NCBI GenBank assembly: GCA_031002005.1
Contig: CM061921.1
Span: 148,151,283-148,215,282, forward strand
Origin: Vandiemenella viatica
Taxonomy: Eukaryota > Arthropoda > Insecta > Orthoptera > Morabidae
Reading direction: 5' to 3'
DNA: 64,000 nucleotides
Below the pieces are notes generated by a model. It was not told where the DNA came from. It ran no database searches and worked only from the letters and a program-made list of their open reading frames with translations. This document shows, one piece after another, positions 34,675 through 46,857 of this stretch (the stretch's first letter is position 1; every line of letters starts with the position of its first letter). A program made the translations under genes and the position numbers.

Positions 34675-35018
34675 AATCCTGATACGAAAAACATGCAGTA
34701 CGATAGTTGGCTGAGTAGAAGAATTGTCTACGGGGACTGGATAAAAAATAATTGTTGTAACCATCTATAATAATAGAACTATTTGTGACGAAAAGCAAGC
34801 GAACCAAATTGGCATGGTCATCAATTGTGTTATTCCGATGAATATTCTCAAGTGATTAGAATGAAACATCCTCAATAAATATCGACGTCACATAACACTA
34901 CGGACGGAAAACAACATTCCTTACACAGTGAGTAAATCAGACGATGTAACTATTTAGTGTTTAGATTATCTTAAGTGAACAGCAGGAAAGAGATGCTTCA
35001 GTAAACACAAAATGTCAT
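34675..35018. other. No gene recognised (copy A)
   Basis: AT-rich, nearly identical in copy B (45249-45592); no supported feature. Confidence 0.5.
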
Positions 35019-35258
35019 TTGTTAGTCACGAATATAGAGTTCGCTCCCAACATTTGTTTTGTTGAGACAAGACAAATGTTTGCTACGTCAGTGAGCGTAC
35101 TCCGAAGGTTGCAAGAATTCGCAGAAAACCCCGACGGGCCGATACCGCACCCAGGAGAATTAAATGAAGAGTTCGACCTGAAAGCCTTCCTATTTGTCTG
35201 TGTCTCTCTCATGCTACAAGGCTGCCCCCAGTGCGTAGCTCAGACCAACTCGTTATAA
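35019..35258 (+). CDS. Unrecognised open frame conserved between copies A and B
   Basis: 79 codons, with only three or four base differences in copy B (45593-45832). The product has a hydrophilic middle (ENPDGPIPHPGELNEEFD) and a hydrophobic end (LKAFLFVCVSLMLQGCPQCV). GC content is higher than its surroundings. I do not recognise it. It could be a fragment of an exon or an old repeat. Because the two copies are nearly identical everywhere here, an open frame in both is weak evidence for coding. Confidence 0.2.
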   Translation: MLVTNIEFAPNICFVETRQMFATSVSVLRRLQEFAENPDGPIPHPGELNEEFDLKAFLFVCVSLMLQGCPQCVAQTNSL

Positions 35259-35259
35259 A

Positions 35260-35702
35260 TGATATAACAAAGACCGCATACAAAATTTCTCTTGACTTCT
35301 AATAAACTTTAACAGATCTAGAACATTTAAAAAAAAATAACTTTAACATGTTAAATGACGTGAGACTTGGCAACAATTAAAAGTACTCTTTTCAAGTTCT
35401 TGTAATTCATATCCGTGTAAAATATTACGGGAATAGTTTAAGCCTACAACAATGAGGCACACGATGATAATTTTTGTATTTATTTTTGTATTGGCAGGCT
35501 AAAAATTAATTTAGAATCTGATAAGATTTTTTTGAAGTAGTTTGGCGAGTAGATGGATGCAAGAATGTTTACTAAATAGTCTATGATACTTACCATGGTG
35601 GATTTATCATTGTAACGGGACGTCATTTAGTTTAACATTTTACGAGAAACCATGTAAGTTTGTTAAGTTCCACAGCAGCCAGACGTCGAGTTAGCACGTC
35701 CT
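35260..35702. other. No gene recognised (copy A)
   Basis: AT-rich sequence up to the LINE target site; orthologous to 45835-46281. Confidence 0.5.
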
Positions 35703-35714
35703 GTTTGTTTGACT

Positions 35715-36117
35715 TATTCAATACTTCTGTTATTTGGGCGTATAACTTTGCTATTTCTTCATCATTTTCATCTGTGGTTGGGGCATACAACTGGATTATA
35801 TTCATCCGTGTTGGTCTGGCATTTATTTGTAGTAACAAGAGTTATCAGAAACTATCAGTAAAAGACTAAGAAGCTTTTGAAATGTGGCTATATCGAAGAA
35901 TGTTGAGAATACCGTGGACAGACCACACCACAAATGCTGAAGGGCTCCGCAAAATGAAAAAAAAGGCATGGGAATACTGACCACCATAAAACACGAAAGC
36001 TTCAGTTCCTTGGTCACATCCAGTGGCGTAAATAGGTCATCAAGGGCCCGGTGCAAAAAAAAAAATATTTTCGACCCTCAGGCCAGATGGGCGACCTTTA
36101 TTTTTCTTTGTGTTGCT
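35715..36117. mobile_element. LINE with inverted 5' part (copy A, cut by gap)
   Basis: The part 35715-35862 encodes on the minus strand an endonuclease fragment (LLLQINARPTRMNIIQLYAP, TTDENDEEI). From about 35863 the plus strand encodes the RT C-terminal part (FEMWLYRRMLRIPWTDHTTN). The hAT-type MITE starts at 36018 and the assembly gap truncates everything at 36117. The full structure is visible in copy B (46294-47455). Confidence 0.8.
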
Positions 36118-37117
36118 NNNNNNNNNNNNNNNNNNNNNNNNNNNNNNNNNNNNNNNNNNNNNNNNNNNNNNNNNNNNNNNNNNNNNNNNNNNNNNNNNNN
36201 NNNNNNNNNNNNNNNNNNNNNNNNNNNNNNNNNNNNNNNNNNNNNNNNNNNNNNNNNNNNNNNNNNNNNNNNNNNNNNNNNNNNNNNNNNNNNNNNNNNN
36301 NNNNNNNNNNNNNNNNNNNNNNNNNNNNNNNNNNNNNNNNNNNNNNNNNNNNNNNNNNNNNNNNNNNNNNNNNNNNNNNNNNNNNNNNNNNNNNNNNNNN
36401 NNNNNNNNNNNNNNNNNNNNNNNNNNNNNNNNNNNNNNNNNNNNNNNNNNNNNNNNNNNNNNNNNNNNNNNNNNNNNNNNNNNNNNNNNNNNNNNNNNNN
36501 NNNNNNNNNNNNNNNNNNNNNNNNNNNNNNNNNNNNNNNNNNNNNNNNNNNNNNNNNNNNNNNNNNNNNNNNNNNNNNNNNNNNNNNNNNNNNNNNNNNN
36601 NNNNNNNNNNNNNNNNNNNNNNNNNNNNNNNNNNNNNNNNNNNNNNNNNNNNNNNNNNNNNNNNNNNNNNNNNNNNNNNNNNNNNNNNNNNNNNNNNNNN
36701 NNNNNNNNNNNNNNNNNNNNNNNNNNNNNNNNNNNNNNNNNNNNNNNNNNNNNNNNNNNNNNNNNNNNNNNNNNNNNNNNNNNNNNNNNNNNNNNNNNNN
36801 NNNNNNNNNNNNNNNNNNNNNNNNNNNNNNNNNNNNNNNNNNNNNNNNNNNNNNNNNNNNNNNNNNNNNNNNNNNNNNNNNNNNNNNNNNNNNNNNNNNN
36901 NNNNNNNNNNNNNNNNNNNNNNNNNNNNNNNNNNNNNNNNNNNNNNNNNNNNNNNNNNNNNNNNNNNNNNNNNNNNNNNNNNNNNNNNNNNNNNNNNNNN
37001 NNNNNNNNNNNNNNNNNNNNNNNNNNNNNNNNNNNNNNNNNNNNNNNNNNNNNNNNNNNNNNNNNNNNNNNNNNNNNNNNNNNNNNNNNNNNNNNNNNNN
37101 NNNNNNNNNNNNNNNNN
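36118..37117. other. Assembly gap, exactly 1000 N
   Basis: A round 1000-N run, the usual placeholder for a gap of unknown size. Long open frames running through it are artefacts. Confidence 0.99.
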
Positions 37118-38800
37118 TAAATTAATATTCACAATTATATAGCAGTTACTTATATTTTATAAAAAGTATTATCGCCGCTTTTACATTCTGCAATCTGTTC
37201 CAGTGTTCTTCATCCATTGGACCAACTCCTTTAAATAATTGTTCACTGGCTACGCTGCTGAAGGGAGCTGATAGATTTTGGCGCTCTATAGACAAAATAT
37301 GATGGTATTTGTGTGCATCTGATTTGCACAACCAATGATATTCTCAAGTGATCGCTTATCGTTTTTTTACTCCTGAAGATTTGACTTTAACTTCAAAAGT
37401 AGACAGTCATTTCGTCAGTTTTAGTCGAGACTTGTTGTCTTCATCCATATTTAACATGGATTCCAATATTTGTAATAATGATAATGTACGCTGGACTTCA
37501 TTCTCAATCTGAGTTCGGCATCTTTTGGGGAAATATATGCCATCATCATCTTGAGTGGAGTATATTATATATCTGGATACTTTGGTTCTGCTGATCGTCA
37601 TATTTGGTAATTTAGATTCAACCTGCTCCTTTGTGATGTCGGAGAAATAATGAAATATTTCGCGGATCTAAATACGTCTCGATTGTGTATTTGTCGTCTT
37701 TGGTCAGTTCTTCAAACCTTGCAGTTCCGTTTAATTCATCGGCTAATCTTCTTGTCAAATTTTGGAAGTGTTCTTAAGAATGGTTTCAAACTTTGTAGAT
37801 ATCCGTATACGTTCATCCACGACTTCACACTTCAAAATTATAGTATTTTTGCGAAAACACTTTGAAATCCCATGTGCAGTCAAGCTAAGGTATTAAGATG
37901 AAGAATGATGATCAGACCATATTTCAGTTGTAAAAAATAACTTATCAAATGCTTGAAGTGAATCTTTGGTGTTCTTATCCAAACTTTTGCACAAACATTG
38001 CACACATGCGAAGAAAAAAATCACTGTCTCTCAATTTGTACTTCGGAAGAGCAGTGATCATTACTCTTCGAGTGCCTGTGTCCTTGACAAAACTGAATGA
38101 TAAGTTTTGGAGGACAATCATGCGATCCTTTTGTTGAGATTTGTGTTGTGGTGAACCCCAGTAATCATTAACTGGCATACTTTGTTTTTGGCGTTTTTAG
38201 CCTGAGTTGAATAAACCTACAACAATATAAAATGAGGTTACTTCACGAAATAAACCTACCTTTTATTTTCCCTAGGTAACTATCGGCCAATTTTACAAGT
38301 CATATACAAATATTCACTGGCCATTTATTTTTTCGTTTCCAATTAAAGCTTCACATAACTTCTCAAACTCTGCACACTGTTCGGCCTGTATCGATTTAAG
38401 GTGGCTCTTTGAAGCGGTGATTGTGCGGCCTTTTCGCGAATACAGTTTTTGACAGACTTTGTATCTGGAATTTGAATCGTCAGTCTCAACGAAATATTTT
38501 CAGATATAACTTGTTTTTAGTTTCTTAATTACACTTAACACAACACAAAACTGGTAAAAAAAAAAAAGACTTACGGGCTTACACCGCCTCACGACACATG
38601 TTTAAACCAACTCAATGCTACACATGCCTCGCGGCTCCCGACTCGCTTGTTGGAACGGCCCTTGACAACAGTTATAACCATCCGATTAAATTTCCATTAT
38701 AAAAGATACGGAAGCAGATGCAGAAACGGATGTGAAATGTGTGCAGAGCTTTCGCAGTTGCAGAAGCAGAGGTCTGTTGCATCACTAATTTAAACATCCA
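37118..38800 (-). pseudogene. BED/hAT transposase relic, uninterrupted (copy B)
   Basis: Same element as 23200-29325 without the LINE. The C-terminal hAT dimerisation motif is at 37146-37331 (SSVASEQLFKGVG ... HWNRLQNVKAAIILF). Internal part 37407-37601. N-terminal region 37975-38178 (NLSFSFVKDTGTRRVMITAL). BED-like region near 38330-38540. Frameshifts and stops separate the parts. The left end is lost in the gap. The right end is near 38785 (complement tagtgatgcaacagacctc). Confidence 0.7.
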
Positions 38801-40060
38801 AATAATACATAATTTTTGTAAACAATAAACATAAAATCCACAACATAAAATGTGCCAAATTTTATATATATTCTGTACTTCACAATCGTACAGATTGAGG
38901 TTTAGCTTCAAATGTACAGAAATTATTACCGCATTGATTCCTTACTATAGCTAAGGATGTAAGATTCAAAGAACAGAATGAGGAGTAATCATTATGAAAT
39001 TTAATTTTAACCATTTCTCAGCAGAAATAGTGGGTAGATTTTGGTTGTGTTAGAAAATTTATGTGTTCATAAAACGTTTCTAAATATCTTTAAAATGTCA
39101 CTTCATCCGATCTAACGACATTATGTTTTTGTTCAAAAAAGTTATAACAAATGTGCAAAGAAGTTTTTCTGTAGAAAATATTATTAGTTTATTGAGGTTT
39201 CACATATAAATGTATAGTACCTAAAGAGCTTAAATTACATAAATTTAAAAACACTATACTAAGCAAGATTTTGCTGCACGTTATTATTAAACAATTATAC
39301 ATTTACAAATAGCTGTTTTGGAACTTTTACTGCAGGATACATCTAGGTAACTAAAAAAAAAAAAACAGGAACCTGCAATTCATTTCATCCAGTAAGATGT
39401 TAGACGTGTAGTACTGTAAATAGTTTCCTCATCTGATGTTTAACGAGATAGTAATTTTATAGAAAAGAAAAGGTTTAAGGTATACTTACCTTCGATTCCT
39501 TTCTGTTATAATACAAGGTCAAACCCTACTTCTTTTAAAGTTTTTAGTAACCGGGAATGAAACGAAGAATTCATAAGAGAACTATTTTACACCTTTGTTA
39601 TTTAATATCTTTTTACGGCTGTAACCTGTAAACAGTAACACGATATTTACATCGTGTCCCAAGGTTATGAAGCAAGGCAAGAGGTGTAATGAGTTTGGCC
39701 TTTATTTTAATTGGATATGCTGCTGAAATGAAATTGAGAAAGCATTTTGTTTGCCGCCAGGGCGAAGAAAACAGTACAGAAGTATCGCTGACATAACTTT
39801 TGGTTTTGAAAGTTGATATGTAATAATAAAGACGAAAGATATCCGTCTGCAGTGGATTCTATGGTGTTATTATTCCTTTATCACAATTACCTATAAGGCT
39901 CTTGTATTTGTATGTAATATGTTCCACGAACTGAACGACACCATATAATATTATATTATTTTCAACATCTAAAATAAAATGTTGAAAATTGATCTCGTAT
40001 ACAACCGTTTAGAACAAATAAAATTAAATAATATTTAAATTGGTACTCCCCTTTCCATCA
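38801..40060. other. No gene recognised (copy B)
   Basis: Orthologous to 29330-30594; AT-rich, no supported feature. Confidence 0.55.
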
Positions 40061-41214
40061 ATACTGTAACGTCTACCTTGGGGACGTTTATATTTGGGTC
40101 ACACTGTTTTATCATTAACAAAATTATCAATTTGGAATATCAAAAGTCATACTTAATCTTCAGCTTATCACATGAAATATTATTGTAATGAATAGGAAAA
40201 CTGAAAATTGGGTGTACAATTTATTATTGTGAAACTAGGCAAACATGAATTTTGTTTTTATTCTGAGGTTAACAATTACATATCATTGAATATCAAACAG
40301 CTAGAGCAAAATCTCAGGGTCATTACTGGGTGGAACGATTGCATGAGTTTCCGTCCGGGTCGTAGCTTTTACCATTGTTCACAGCCCAGGTCAGCGACCA
40401 GGCAAGACCAGCGTCACATGGGGTCGTCCAGCTTTCTCGACCGCACCGCGTGATAGCAGTGTCCCCAGCTCCGGCGTCGTTGAAGGTCACTTCGGCTGTA
40501 CTAGATGAAGATCTGAACCAGCGTGTCTCGTCGTCCGTTCTTCTCCTCCGAGCAAGACTCTGTACCGCGATGCCACGTCCGGCTCTTGGCGAATCACCGC
40601 AATCCGCGCCATAGGACCAGCGCCACATTGGCCCCAGAACAGACAAGAAAAAACACCAACACGGCAATAAATTGAGGCGGCTTCTCTATTGGCTGGATCG
40701 TCTTCCCCTACTCTCATAAAGCACTCATTTACTAGGAAACGTCACTAAGGTTTATTTTTGCTAGTCTGCGCCAGTTTTCGGCGGGAACTTTCCGAAACGT
40801 GCGAAAATAGAAAGCGGGTCTCAGTTATTTATGGGGGTTATAAATCCGCTTAATGTCCACGTTGAGTAGGAGGTTGTCAGCACCCCCCAAGGTGCGTGTA
40901 AATCTGGACGCTTTAGTTCCGTCACGTTTCTGTTCGTTGACACGACGCATCGGCAATATTCACACATCACTTAGTGCCTAATGGCACTGCACTTTTTTAT
41001 TCATTACAATACCCAAATGCTTCTGCTTCTTGATTTCAATATTTATTTATCACAATCCACAGTATCTGTTGTTTCAACAATTTATGCATTCACCTCATAA
41101 AGTAACAGTGCATATTAATGTCCTTCTCCTTAACTTTTGTCATGAATATTACTGGTCTTATTAGTTTACATATATCACGCGGTCCATATTCATATTCAAT
41201 TTAAATATCCACCA
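40061..41214. mobile_element. 1.15-kb insert absent from copy A, possible solo LTR
   Basis: Copy A reads ...ctcccctttccatcagatataagg; copy B has about 1150 extra bases between ccatca and gatataagg. An inner interval, 40065-41214, begins TGTAACGTC and ends CCACCA, i.e. TG...CA as in long terminal repeats. It contains a TATA-like gggttataaatccg near 40845. The flanks tccatca / tccacca could be an imperfect duplication, but no clean 4-6 bp LTR-type duplication is present. No coding capacity recognised. The 40330-40740 part is GC-rich. Confidence 0.5.
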
Positions 41215-43355
41215 GATATAAGGTGTTAACTACTAATTCCGTTCTGGATTTTTTTAATTGGATTTATTTAACACTTTGCAAGTTAGGAAGGTTTAATTGA
41301 GAATTTAACCTTTACGACTGCAGTATCCATAAAAATACAGGTACGACCGCACTATTGCCTGGCAGTAGATGTTTGAGAGTAATGTTCGAATGACACAAAA
41401 AATCCAATTTTGAGGTATTCACTGTATTTATACCTAACTAAACCATTTGGTAGTGTTGCGAATGCTATTGCTAACCTCGTAAAAGATCACTGTCAGAGCA
41501 CCACTCACACGAATATGATTTTTGTTGTACTTCACGATCATTCTCAGAGTTTACAGGTAGATACAGAACGTGTGTTGTGTCAGGCTGACGGAACATAGAT
41601 AGCGAAATGTTAAATGTGTCTTGTATGAGGCAGGATGATCTATCTCCAATCTTTCTATCAGAAAATTAAGTACAAACAGAAATTAAACAAAACAAATGGC
41701 CTTAGGGCAATTAGGTTTATGGTCATCCCATCCATATAATGTAGATGGTGGCATAACTGTGTCTATTTGATGCCCACGAGAAAAATTGTTGGCCAATATT
41801 TTCTAACGGAGGTTTGAAGGTATTTCTTCCATCAGAATGTAACTGCAACCACGTTTCGGTAAATACACTTCACATATATTTAAAAAAGTAGGAAATTTTT
41901 AAATAAATTTGAGAAATATTAAAAAATTCCTCCTTAGAATAGTTTCGTCATACCATAATGATCTAACAATACTAATTACGTAGGGGATAAAATATAATAA
42001 TATATGGTCAAAGCTGGGTTAACAAACAAATAATTCAGTAAATTCTTCAATTAACGACACAGAAGTGAGAGTTAGGAATTTTGCAATTAAAATTGCAGAT
42101 GTGAGTACAAATATAATGAATATAACTGCATTCAGCAAAGAATTCTCGGAATATATGAAAAATTCCTCTTCAAAAAAATATAATATAAAGGTCTTCTAAA
42201 AGTGAATTAGAAATCATATTGTAAAACAGAAATAGGTAAATGATTGGCATTAAATATACAGATAAACAGATCAAATTGTAAGAAGAAGATTGCTTGCAAT
42301 ATTATTCAAGATGAACTCTGTAAAACTTCTTTTGAAAAAAAAAATAATAATAATAATAATTAACGATGTACTTGCAGACTAGAAGCTTTATGTAATGACA
42401 GATGCTGAAGAGGTGAAACGACAAGGAGAGCTGACGTATCACTAAAAGATGAATCTGTGTCTGTAAATACCAACAGCCGTAACACTAGGAAGATGGTATC
42501 CAAAGTTTTCGGCCTTGAACATTCATGACTGTCTTATTTATAAAATATGAAAAAACAGTATATTTTAAAAAATTGTCACTACACCTTAAAATACTGTTCT
42601 GTATAATTATGGCCCAGAACGAAACACTTTAAATCATTAGCGTAATTAATTCCGATTATTTACAATGAGTTCAGCTTCAATATATTAGAACATTGTATTG
42701 CTAACAGCAGCAAAGGCGTCCGTCGTATTTGAAATTGTTAAATTACGCAAGAAATGTTTTCTTAATTACTCATGCTTTGAATAATGAAATCATTTGATGA
42801 AAATGATGACAGTGCGCAGACCGAAAACTTTATATCATTTTAGTTAGCTACCATTATTTTGTAGCATAATTGAGATTGTGGTCTATAGGAAATATCATGT
42901 ACAACAAACAGTAGCATATTATTTTGTATTAGAATTGTTAAATATAAACAAACAAATCATTAAATAATTGATGAAAATTTTAAATAATAAATATAATAGT
43001 GACCCAAAACATTTGTGAGTGCATCCAAGACACAACGGCGTAGCTATTGTAGCAACAAGTCTGTTGGCACAAGATTTTACAACTGTCAAATTTCCAACCT
43101 GGGAAACGAATTTTGTGTACATCTTATCTTACATTTAACTATGTGTAATGTTTTTAAATTTCAGATATTGTGTGTGATAGTTAAAATTCTATGGTGATTT
43201 GGTATTTGTTTACACGTTGCGTAATGTCTTATTACAGAAGCAGAACGGTTTGTTGTGTCTGGAATATTGAATTACGGCGTTGAAATGTTGGTTTATTGTA
43301 GTAATAGTATTCGTGGGATGATGCTATCTCGGCTCATCGCTGCACTGTAATCTTC
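41215..43355. other. No gene recognised (copy B)
   Basis: Orthologous to 30595-32730. Includes a (TAA)n stretch near 42343-42360 where copy A has an A-run. No supported coding sequence. Confidence 0.55.
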
Positions 43356-43358
43356 GTG

Positions 43359-43540
43359 GGTGTGCAATGTTTCGAAAGCTGACTTTGCTGTCTTCGTTAG
43401 GTTTCGCCTGGCTTCCGATGGTTTAAAGCCTGCTGTTACTGCCTCAGCTGACATACCTAGTGTCGCGTTCATATGGAAGATTCGTGAAACTTGATGAAGA
43501 CAGCAGAATCAGTTTTCGAAACGTTGTGTTTTCACACCAT
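43359..43540. repeat. Small foldback element (copy B)
   Basis: Same inverted arms as 32735-32900 (gtttcgaaagctgactttgc / cagaatcagttttcgaaacg) with 14 more bases in the loop (taaagcctgctgtt). Confidence 0.75.
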
Positions 43541-43569
43541 CCGGCTAGACACCCGCGAATTTTATAACG

Positions 43570-44447
43570 TACTAGGTGATACCCGCGTGGATTAAGAATT
43601 TCTTTGCCACATTTGAATATAGAAAGTTGTTCGTAAAGAAGGAGTCCCAAACAACACCGAGTCTGCATAATATGACAGGAAAGCTATCTCTATATCACTC
43701 TACCGTCAAACCTGTCTCTTGAAAGGAATCAATTTCCAACATATTTCTATCACCATCGATAAGTTCTCAAAATTTCGTGACTACAACTGTTAATCATACC
43801 GAAAAAATGTTCTGTGCCCTTCCTACAGATATTCTTGTCAAATTCCATCAATATCGGTATAGCCATTTAGTCGTCAAGACGTAACAAAAAGACAAAGACT
43901 TACTTCCGCATATATAGTATTATTACTGCAGATCACACACACACACACAAACACACACACTGACTGCGAACAACCCCTGAGGGATCATTATAATGTAAAA
44001 AAGTGTAAACCTACAGCATTGCAAGAGTGCCTACGATTTGCCTCGCATTGCACCCCTAAATTTGTGATATCTACAGTTTAACATTCAATCCGAACATCCG
44101 ACGGTCCAGGCGTGATTCTTACGATCAAAAACAATTTTTAGAAATCTTTGCCTCCGCGGAGTTTTGAACCGGAGACCACGATCCAAACAACACTAAGCAA
44201 GCCCTTTAACCACTGAGCTACCAGACCTCTATAAGGATAGGCAGTACAGAGACCTACTCGTCTGTCTGTCGCCGGTCAGAAATTTTTCGAAATTATTATT
44301 TACGCAGAAAATTTTTCAACCAAATGTAGACAGTACTTTTCTCCTTGTTGCAAATTTTCATCGAAATCGGACGAAAACTGTGGATTTGTATGAAGAACAA
44401 ACAAACTAACAAACAAACATACATTCATCTTTATATATATAAATTTG
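43570..44447 (+). mobile_element. Dispersed element family D (copy B)
   Basis: Orthologue of 32930-33862 with a short deletion in the start ('acccgcgtggattaagaa') and a shorter (CA)n tract at 43935. The tRNA-like segment on the minus strand lies at about 44150-44228. Confidence 0.7.
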
Positions 44448-44790
44448 GCTTTTATTTGCCTTTGATACTTAAAATTCATTCATAGTGGTTCCAATGTATC
44501 GTGTAATATTTGTTTTTATGTATCATTGCTGATTATATCTTGCATACTTTTACGTATTCGAAAATTTTTGCTGATTTCGCTGTCAGTTAATCATAATCTC
44601 AGGCCTAGAAAATATCAGTTCCAGAATATGAATCATATCGTTGACAGATGTTGTTATCAACCCTAGAAAAGGTAAATTCTTCACAAAACAAACTGCTAGC
44701 AGATATAAATTCAAAATTTTCAGAATCTCCGAGAACGTAGGTGAAACAAGAATGTCATAGACAAAGCAGTCGTAGCCGAATACGAAAACC
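44448..44790. other. No gene recognised (copy B)
   Basis: Orthologous to 33868-34208; no supported feature. Confidence 0.5.
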
Positions 44791-44791
44791 G

Positions 44792-45246
44792 ACAGTGGTG
44801 AGTGATCATTCGAGAGGACGCCGTTTCGAATCTCCGTCCAGGCATCCAGATTTGGATTTTACAATTTTTATTTTTCACTGCTGAACGTCTCTCAACAGCG
44901 AGGTCTTTAGAGACGGGAAAGGATGGGGGCAAGGAATGGGAAGGAATTCGGCCATGGCCTTTTGAAGGAAGCATCCCGGCATTTGCTTGGAGTGATTTGG
45001 GAAACCATGGAAAACCCAAATCTGGATGCCCGGACGGGGATTCGAACCGCCGTCCTCCCGAATGCGAGGCGAGAACGCTAACGTTACACCACCATGCTCG
45101 GTGGGTTTTACAAGGTTTCCCCATATTACTACATACGAATGCCGGGATGCTTCCCTCAAAAGGCCATGGCCAAATTCCTTTCCATTCCTCCTCCCCAGTC
45201 CTTTCGGCCTCTAATGACCTCGACGTCGACGAGGCGTAAAGTAAAA
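44792..45246 (+). mobile_element. SINE B (tail i), outer member of nested pair (copy B)
   Basis: Orthologue of 34211-34672, same internal head deletion and same tail. Confidence 0.85.
44865..45102 (-). mobile_element. SINE B (tail ii), nested (copy B)
   Basis: Orthologue of 34282-34527 with a shorter T-run. The same target duplication (ggattttacaa / gggttttacaa) flanks it. Confidence 0.9.
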
Positions 45247-45248
45247 AA

Positions 45249-46281
45249 AATCCTGATACGAGAAACATGCAGTACGATAGTTGGCTGAGTAGAGGAATTG
45301 TCTACGGGGACTGGATAAAAAATAATTGTGGTAACCATCTATAATAATAGAACTATTTGTGACGAAAAGCAAGCGAACCAAATTGGCATGGTCATCAATT
45401 GTGTTATTCCGATGAATATTCTCCAGTGATTAGAATGAAACATCCTCAATAAATATCGACGTCACATAACACTACGGACGGAAAACAACATTCCTTACAC
45501 AGTGAGTAAATCAGACGATGTAACTATTTAGTGTTTAGATTATCTCAAGTGAACAGCAGGAAAGAGATGCTTCAGTAAACACAAAATGTCATTTGTTAGT
45601 CACGAATATAGAGTTCGCTCCCAACATCTGTTTTGTTGAGACAAGACAAATGTTTGCTACGTCAGTGAGCGTACTCCGAAGGTTGCAAGAATTCACAGAA
45701 AACCCCGACGGGCCGATACCGCACCCAGGAGAATTAAATGAAGAGTTCGACCTGAAAGCCTTCCTATTTGTCTGTGTCTCTCTCATGCTACAAGGCTGCC
45801 CCCAGTGCGTAGCTCAGACCAACCCGTTATAAATGATATAACAAAGACCACATACAAAATTTCTCTTGACTTCTAATAAACTTTAACAGATCTAGAACGT
45901 TTAAAAAAAAAATAATAACTTTAACATATTAAATGACGTGAGACTTGGCAACAATTAAAAGTACTCTTTTCAAGTTCTTGTTAATTCATATCCGTGTAAA
46001 ATATTACGGGAATAGTTTAAGCTTACAACAATGAGGCACACGATGATAATTTTTGTATTTATTTTTGTATTGGTAGGCTAAAAATTAATTTAGAATCTGA
46101 TAAGATTTTTTTGAAGTAGTTTGGCGAGTAGATGGATGCAAGAATGTTTACTAAATAGTCTATGATACTTATCATGGTGGATTTATCATTGTAACGGGAC
46201 GTCATTTAGTTTAACATTTTACGAGAAACCATGTAAGTTTGTTAAGTTCCACAGCAGCCAGACGTCGAGTTAGCACGTCCT
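45249..46281. other. No gene recognised, apart from an open frame at 45593-45832 (copy B)
   Basis: Orthologous to 34675-35702. The 79-codon frame at 45593-45832 is the counterpart of 35019-35258, with few substitutions. No other feature supported. Confidence 0.5.
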
Positions 46282-46350
46282 GTTTGTTTGACTTATCAAT
46301 ACTTCTGTTATTTGGGCGTATAACTTTGCTATTTCTTCATCATTTTCATC

Positions 46351-46599
46351 ACCGAGCGTGGTGGTGTAACGGATAGCGTTCTGGCCTCGCATTCGGGAGG
46401 ACGGCTGTTCGAATCCCCGTCCGGGCATCCAGATTTGGGTTTTCCATGGTTTCCCCAAATCACTCCAGGTGAATGCCGGGATGCTTCCTTCAAAAGGCCA
46501 TGGCCCGAATTCCTTCCCATTCCTTGCCCCCATCCTTTCCTGTCTCTAAAGACCACGTTGTTAAAAAGGGACGTTAAACTGTTACAAAAAAAAAAAAAA
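46351..46599 (+). mobile_element. Young SINE B (tail ii), present only in copy B
   Basis: Full-length: head accgagcgtggtggtgtaac, B box GTTCGAATCCCC, body, tail 'ggacgttaaactgtta' and 13-14 A. Target duplication atcattttcatc on both sides (12 bp, the first base ambiguous with the A tail). Copy A shows the empty site at about 35757-35785. Nearly identical to the copy at 48909-49153, so the subfamily moved recently. Confidence 0.95.
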
Positions 46600-46857
46600 T
46601 CATTTTCATCTGTGGTTGGGGCATACAACTGGATTATATTCATCCGTATTGGTCTGGCATTTATTTGTAGTAACAAGAGTTATCAGAAACTATCAGTAAA
46701 GACTAGAAGCTTTTGAAATGTGGCTATATCGAAGAATGTTGAGAATACCGTGGACAGACCACACCACAAATGCTGAAGGGCTCCGCAAAATGAAAAAAAA
46801 AGGCATGGGAATACTGACCACCATAAAACACGAAAGCTTCAGTTCCTTGGTCACATC

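Larger units (their letters stand above)
23247..36117 (+). repeat. Duplicated segment, copy A (ends at N gap)
   Basis: Collinear with 37118-46958 at high identity: a few differences per 200 bases at 34.8-35.3 kb, more at the left end. Homology continues to the last base before the gap. Differences from copy B: it carries a 4.26-kb LINE at 24025-28287, a longer (CA)n at 33308, and about 140 extra bases near 28630-28790. It lacks the SINE at 46351 and the 1.15-kb insert at 40061. Probably the allelic end of a neighbouring contig; a real tandem duplication is the alternative. Confidence 0.9.

Noticed and set aside
35968..37142. Very long open frames (336-385 codons) on both strands
   Set aside because: They run through the 1000-N gap; the unknown codons are not sequence.
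44720..45268. 182-codon minus-strand frame (and the 145-codon plus-strand frame over it)
   Set aside because: They translate the nested SINE pair; SINEs are non-coding and the frames differ in copy A (34306-34764).
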